From a virus, in the IMG/VR virus record IMGVR_UViG_3300044832_000035, positions 1 through 40,179 of that record: a DNA stretch of 40,179 bases. The stretch is one strand, 5' to 3'. The notes under the pieces were generated by a model. That model saw only the letters and a list, made by a program, of their open reading frames with translations, searched no databases and had not been told where the DNA came from. The position numbers and the translations under genes were made by a program. Shown here in pieces: positions 37,363-40,179 of this stretch (position 1 is the stretch's first letter; each line of letters starts with the position of its first letter).

Positions 37363-37392
37363 TTTACTGATTGGGTGTGATTTTTGTCAAGC

Positions 37393-37851
37393 TTAATCGC
37401 CTTCTTCGTCTGCAAGCCGTTTATAGTCTGGGGTGTAATCTACTTCGAATGATTTGGTTTCTCGGTTTGTTCTGAAGTCTTCGCGGGCTTCTTCGATTGA
37501 TTGGCGAGTTTCGGTAATCTTTGGATCGACTTTGTGTTCGCGTTCGAGGCGGCTAATAAACGCTCCTGCCTCCTCTTCCGCGCTGCGTGCGGATTCATGC
37601 ATTGCTTTCTTTTCGTCAAAATAGAGTGATTGACAACGGTCGTTGCGGGCGAGGGCGGCTTGGACAGCGCCGTTAATGAGTTGTTCAGCGGTAGCTAGCG
37701 CTTTGCTTTCGGCTTCAGTGGCATCTGGCCCGAGTAGTTTTAGGGTTTCGGTGGCAGCTTCAGCTTTATCGACCAGCTCCCAAACGGAATGGACTGCTTT
37801 ATCGCGGGTGCCTTGGTTTGGTTTACCCTCAATGTCCGATTTCTTTAACAT
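37393..37851 (-). CDS. Acidic helical protein, 152 aa
   Basis: It is predicted all-helical with Ala, Glu and Lys repeats (VWELVDKAEAATETLKLLG, ESKALATAEQLINGAVQAAL, ETRQSIEEAREDFRTNRE), probably coiled-coil, and ends acidic (LADEEGD). It overlaps the upstream 40-aa gene by 23 nt. Unknown function; it lies just before the small terminase pair. Confidence 0.65.
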   Translation of the reverse strand: MLKKSDIEGKPNQGTRDKAVHSVWELVDKAEAATETLKLLGPDATEAESKALATAEQLINGAVQAALARNDRCQSLYFDEKKAMHESARSAEEEAGAFISRLEREHKVDPKITETRQSIEEAREDFRTNRETKSFEVDYTPDYKRLADEEGD

Positions 37852-37951
37852 ATAGTGCTTCTAGCGCTTTGACGCGCTTCTCCAGCTCTTCCAATCGCAA
37901 TATCAATTCCTGTATCGCGTTGGGGCTTGCTACGTAATAATTAGATGCCAT
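37829..37951 (-). CDS. Tiny leucine-zipper-like protein, 40 aa
   Basis: The ORF from ATG 37951 to TGA 37829-37831 encodes a helix with heptad Leu/Ile (AIQELILRLEELEKRVKALE). It overlaps the previous gene's end by 11 nt and the next gene's start by 23 nt. Likely a small oligomerising peptide; unknown role. Confidence 0.55.
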   Translation of the reverse strand: MASNYYVASPNAIQELILRLEELEKRVKALEALYVKEIGH

Positions 37952-38273
37952 CCCAGATTACTCCCATCGGATCGTATAGCGCTTTCACGCGTTCAAGCTT
38001 TGCTTTGAGCTCCGCATTCTCTTTCGCTAGTGCGTTCTTCTCTGCTGCTAGCGCATTGCGATCTTCCTGCACGTCGTCGTTATTTGGTCCACCGTTAGCC
38101 ATTTTATTGTACTCCTTAAAATGCGTCCACCAATGGAAAAGCGCTCGTGCGTGGGCAAACTCCCATTTGCCGTCGATGAGCTCAACTCCTTGGTGCCATT
38201 TAAATTCCTCGGGCATTTGCTTTGCGTAAGGCCACAATAGGGCCGGTTCCGGTGCTTGGTTTGGTTCCAACAT
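37941..38273 (-). CDS. Hypothetical protein with coiled-coil end, 110 aa
   Basis: ATG 38273 starts a frame with PEEFKWHQGVELIDGKWEFA and HARALFHWWTHF, followed by a Leu/Glu/Lys coiled coil (AAEKNALAKENAELKAKLER). An in-frame internal ATG at 38102 has a strong AAGGAG 9 nt upstream, which could yield a separate 53-aa coiled-coil product. The N-terminal part overlaps the upstream gene by 74 nt. Confidence 0.55.
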   Translation of the reverse strand: MLEPNQAPEPALLWPYAKQMPEEFKWHQGVELIDGKWEFAHARALFHWWTHFKEYNKMANGGPNNDDVQEDRNALAAEKNALAKENAELKAKLERVKALYDPMGVIWDGI

Positions 38274-38595
38274 AACATTCGATATGTTTACCGCGATAGC
38301 TGATCCAGTGGCGCACCTTGCCTGGAATAGCGAGCTTGCAATAGAGCCAGCCACCGACCGGGTTCCAGGTTGGCGCTGTGCTGCGTGCTTCTGGCGGGAT
38401 AAACTCTGGAGCGCCTTTATGGATTGACCAGGGAGCGCAATCGTAGACGAACACCAGGTAAGGTATACCTTTCCAACCACGGGTGAGGCCTGGGAGCGGG
38501 TTGCGCCAGGCCCATCCAACCCAGCGCAACCACTGCGGCCACTTCGGGTGATACTCGACCTGGGGCGCGGTAAAGAACACGTCGAAAAGGCTCAT
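38200..38595 (-). CDS. Aromatic-rich hypothetical protein, 131 aa
   Basis: ATG 38595 overlaps the upstream stop as ATGA. The product is rich in Trp, Tyr and Pro (HPKWPQWLRWVGWAWRNP, GWKGIPYLVFVYD, GGWLYCKLAIPGKVRHWIS) and resembles a family of small phage proteins that share a W-RNP motif, whose function is unknown. Possibly membrane-peripheral. Its end overlaps the next gene. Confidence 0.65.
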   Translation of the reverse strand: MSLFDVFFTAPQVEYHPKWPQWLRWVGWAWRNPLPGLTRGWKGIPYLVFVYDCAPWSIHKGAPEFIPPEARSTAPTWNPVGGWLYCKLAIPGKVRHWISYRGKHIECYVGTKPSTGTGPIVALRKANARGI

Positions 38596-38741
38596 CCTTT
38601 TGTTTCCGGTTTCCAATTTGGTCCCTTGAGCCATGTCCCATCTTTGATCTTTTTCTTTAGCTCCCTCTTCGAATAGGAGTGCTGAATCGGACAATCATCG
38701 ATCCACAGCCACCATAGATGGCGATTAACGATACCTCTCAT
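38592..38741 (-). CDS. Small Trp/Lys-rich protein, 49 aa
   Basis: The ORF from ATG 38741 to TGA 38592-38594 encodes MRGIVNRHLWWLWIDDCPIQ followed by a Lys-rich end (KRELKKKIKDGTWLKGPNW). Its stop overlaps the next start (ATGA). Unknown function. Confidence 0.6.
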   Translation of the reverse strand: MRGIVNRHLWWLWIDDCPIQHSYSKRELKKKIKDGTWLKGPNWKPETKG

Positions 38742-38752
38742 TAGCCTCACTT

Positions 38753-39022
38753 TCATTTGAATCGGTAGAGGGATTGCGCCCGGTTAACTACCTCATAATC
38801 GATGAGGCCGCGCTGCCGCAGGTGGCGTAAAACGCGGTCGGCGCTAGCTGGAGCGATAAGGCCGGTTGAGATGGTGACATAGCTGCGAAGCTCTTCCATG
38901 TGAAACTCGCGTGAAGCTGTCTCTTGTATCTCGGAATGGAACACGAGGATTGCTTGCCCGATTCGGGCTGTCACCCGAGCCAGGTTTTCTTTCTGTTCGA
39001 AGCCAAAGGTTGCCTGGGTCAT
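38753..39022 (-). CDS. Winged-helix-like protein, 89 aa
   Basis: Helix (NLARVTARIGQAILVFHSEI), helix, then HMEELRSYVTISTGLIAPASADRVLRHLRQRGLIDYEVV and a closing strand (AQSLYRFK) match a winged helix-turn-helix, so it probably binds DNA. ATG 39022 overlaps the upstream stop (ATGA). It may be a regulator or replication accessory protein; no exact family. Confidence 0.65.
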   Translation of the reverse strand: MTQATFGFEQKENLARVTARIGQAILVFHSEIQETASREFHMEELRSYVTISTGLIAPASADRVLRHLRQRGLIDYEVVNRAQSLYRFK

Positions 39023-39261
39023 TGCTTAAAGAATTTGATGGTTATGGGTTTACCTTTGCGCCTTGGTTTAGTGCCAAAAACGGCGATATCTGCCAGGTTC
39101 ATAGCGTGATCGAGCAGCGCCTTACTGAAATACTTATCCCAAACGCTGGCTGGTGGCGGAGGGAATTTCTTCCAATAGACTTCGCGCTTAAATTCTCCCT
39201 CAAGTTTGATTAGCTCGTAATCAATGCGATCGAGTTCGGCTTCACGTCGGGAGTTGGTCAT
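39019..39261 (-). CDS. Hypothetical protein, 80 aa
   Basis: ATG 39261 overlaps the metallophosphatase stop (ATGA) and is preferred to GTG 39270. Charged N-terminal helix (RREAELDRIDYELIKLEGE), then a Pro patch (FPPPPAS) and ending with a basic GTKPRRKGKPITIKF. No domain recognised. Confidence 0.6.
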   Translation of the reverse strand: MTNSRREAELDRIDYELIKLEGEFKREVYWKKFPPPPASVWDKYFSKALLDHAMNLADIAVFGTKPRRKGKPITIKFFKQ

Positions 39262-40179
39262 GGGTTCCACTTCGTTTCGAATTTATCATCGCAGGTTGCT
39301 TGATCGGCACCGAAAGGCACAGTCCAATATTCCCCACCTAGTGTGGTTTCTCGTGCGCTAGGCTGCGTACCGTCACCGGTCAACTCCAAACTAATGCGCA
39401 GGAAGCCAGGAGAAAGGTCGTTGTAGGCCCTCAGTGACACTCCTGGCTCGGTTGTCGCAATAGGCAATGTTGCGTATACCCCCGCGTTATCGACCGACCT
39501 AGCGAGCTTGTGGAGGCTTTTAAACGTGTTGGCATACCCGCCAGCGCCCGCAATGATGTACGGCACGCCGTTTACGTCGAAGCGCTGATAGTTATGGACA
39601 TGGCCGGAGAGAACCATAATTGGCCTCACCCCGCTCTTAGAGAAAGCCTCATTGAGTGCCTCTCCGACCGTGCCATAACCCCCATGGGAAGTATCTAAAC
39701 TGTAAGGTGGATGATGGAGCGCGATAATCTTGGGTTTACCGTGAAAGTTGACTAGCGTCGAAACCAGCCAATCAAGCTGGAAACTGGTGCCAGGCGCATC
39801 GAGGAGCCCGTCTACGTTGCTGTAGAGCCCGATAATGTTCACAAGCGGCGTATCAAGCATCCAATAGCAATAGGGCTGGGTCATAGTGGTTCTGTGCTTG
39901 AAATCGAGGTGAGGCCGATCCGAGCAGAAGTTGCGCATGAAGCCGGTAAGGCTAGCCTCACTTGTTTTAGGATCATCTCCACGTGTTCTAGTGTCCCCAT
40001 CGTGGTTGCCTGGGATGGCAAAGATAGGGTAATTAAGATTTTGATATGGCTCATAGAATTGACTTACGTACCCCTCACTTTGCCCGTTGAAATAGACTAG
40101 ATCGCCCAGGTTATAGAGAAACGCTGGCGGGTCATCGCTAGCGATCTGCGCCTGCATCACTTTAGCTAGGCTTTCCTGG
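39258..40179 (-). CDS. Metallophosphatase, cut by right window edge
   Basis: The frame is open to the window edge, so the N-terminus with the first metal-binding motif is outside; GTG 40160 is not likely the true start. Visible motifs: YNLGDLVYFNG, IPGNHDGDT (metal-binding GNHD), HHPPYS and GHVHNYQRF (GHxH), followed by IAGAGGYAN, as in purple acid phosphatase-like calcineurin-fold enzymes. The C-terminal 60 residues form a small beta domain. It probably hydrolyses phosphate esters, perhaps outside the cytoplasm; such genes in phages are often cargo. Confidence 0.85.
   Translation of the reverse strand, partial: QESLAKVMQAQIASDDPPAFLYNLGDLVYFNGQSEGYVSQFYEPYQNLNYPIFAIPGNHDGDTRTRGDDPKTSEASLTGFMRNFCSDRPHLDFKHRTTMTQPYCYWMLDTPLVNIIGLYSNVDGLLDAPGTSFQLDWLVSTLVNFHGKPKIIALHHPPYSLDTSHGGYGTVGEALNEAFSKSGVRPIMVLSGHVHNYQRFDVNGVPYIIAGAGGYANTFKSLHKLARSVDNAGVYATLPIATTEPGVSLRAYNDLSPGFLRISLELTGDGTQPSARETTLGGEYWTVPFGADQATCDDKFETKWNP

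Noticed and set aside
1-40179. tRNA or rRNA genes
   Set aside because: No cloverleaf-like or rRNA-like sequence was noticed; intergenic space is too small for most.

Overview
The window is part of a tailed, podovirus-like double-stranded DNA phage or prophage. Both ends cut through genes, so more of the element lies outside. A Gram-negative host is suggested by an overlapping Rz/Rz1-type spanin pair and several lipobox proteins. No integrase, DNA polymerase or tRNA was seen, and the host genus cannot be named from sequence alone.

Layout. Almost all genes lie on the minus strand and read right to left. From about 40.2 to 36.7 kb there is a cut-off secreted-type metallophosphatase, small proteins, and a likely small terminase. 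From 36.6 to 33.6 kb there are LamG-like and repeat-bearing structural proteins. The large terminase is at 33.5-32.0 kb. A block of small accessory genes at 31.9-28.1 kb includes a membrane-anchored GH16 glycanase and an endonuclease VII-like HNH protein. Portal, scaffold and major capsid follow at 28.1-23.5 kb. A lysis block at 21.8-19.8 kb holds two holin-like proteins, the spanin pair and an RlpA-like double-psi barrel protein. Tail genes (receptor-binding protein, connector, nozzle) occupy 19.8-15.8 kb. Internal virion proteins, one with an M15 peptidase domain, occupy 15.4-5.45 kb. From 3.5 to 0 kb a second minus-strand block encodes an ERF recombinase, a VRR-NUC nuclease and many tiny proteins. 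A short plus-strand island (3.66-5.28 kb) encodes a ribbon-helix-helix (RHH) protein followed by small, mostly secreted proteins.

Two features stand out. First, a complete YcaO plus TfuA pair (12.2-13.7 kb), the enzyme pair known for installing peptide-backbone thioamides, sits translationally coupled inside the virion-protein operon. Nearby are a protein with a three-times-repeated GPTQI-PI motif and a 32-residue Cys-containing peptide, which are speculative substrates. Second, a 15-bp palindrome, TCACACTnAGTGTGA, occurs at least 11 times with at most two mismatches (about 0.13 expected by chance for uniform base use). Copies lie at gene starts, in tight gene junctions and on both sides of a divergent switch between two RHH-type proteins. 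This resembles the stoperator silencing seen in some temperate phages.

Genes are tightly packed, with at least 18 ATGA/GTGA/TGATG-type stop-start overlaps. These overlaps were used here to choose starts and to recover seven genes of 32-52 residues. The working picture is a temperate podophage: an RHH regulator holds many genome-wide operators, the plus-strand secreted genes would be expressed from the prophage, and the minus-strand operon makes a virion some component of which may be thioamidated.
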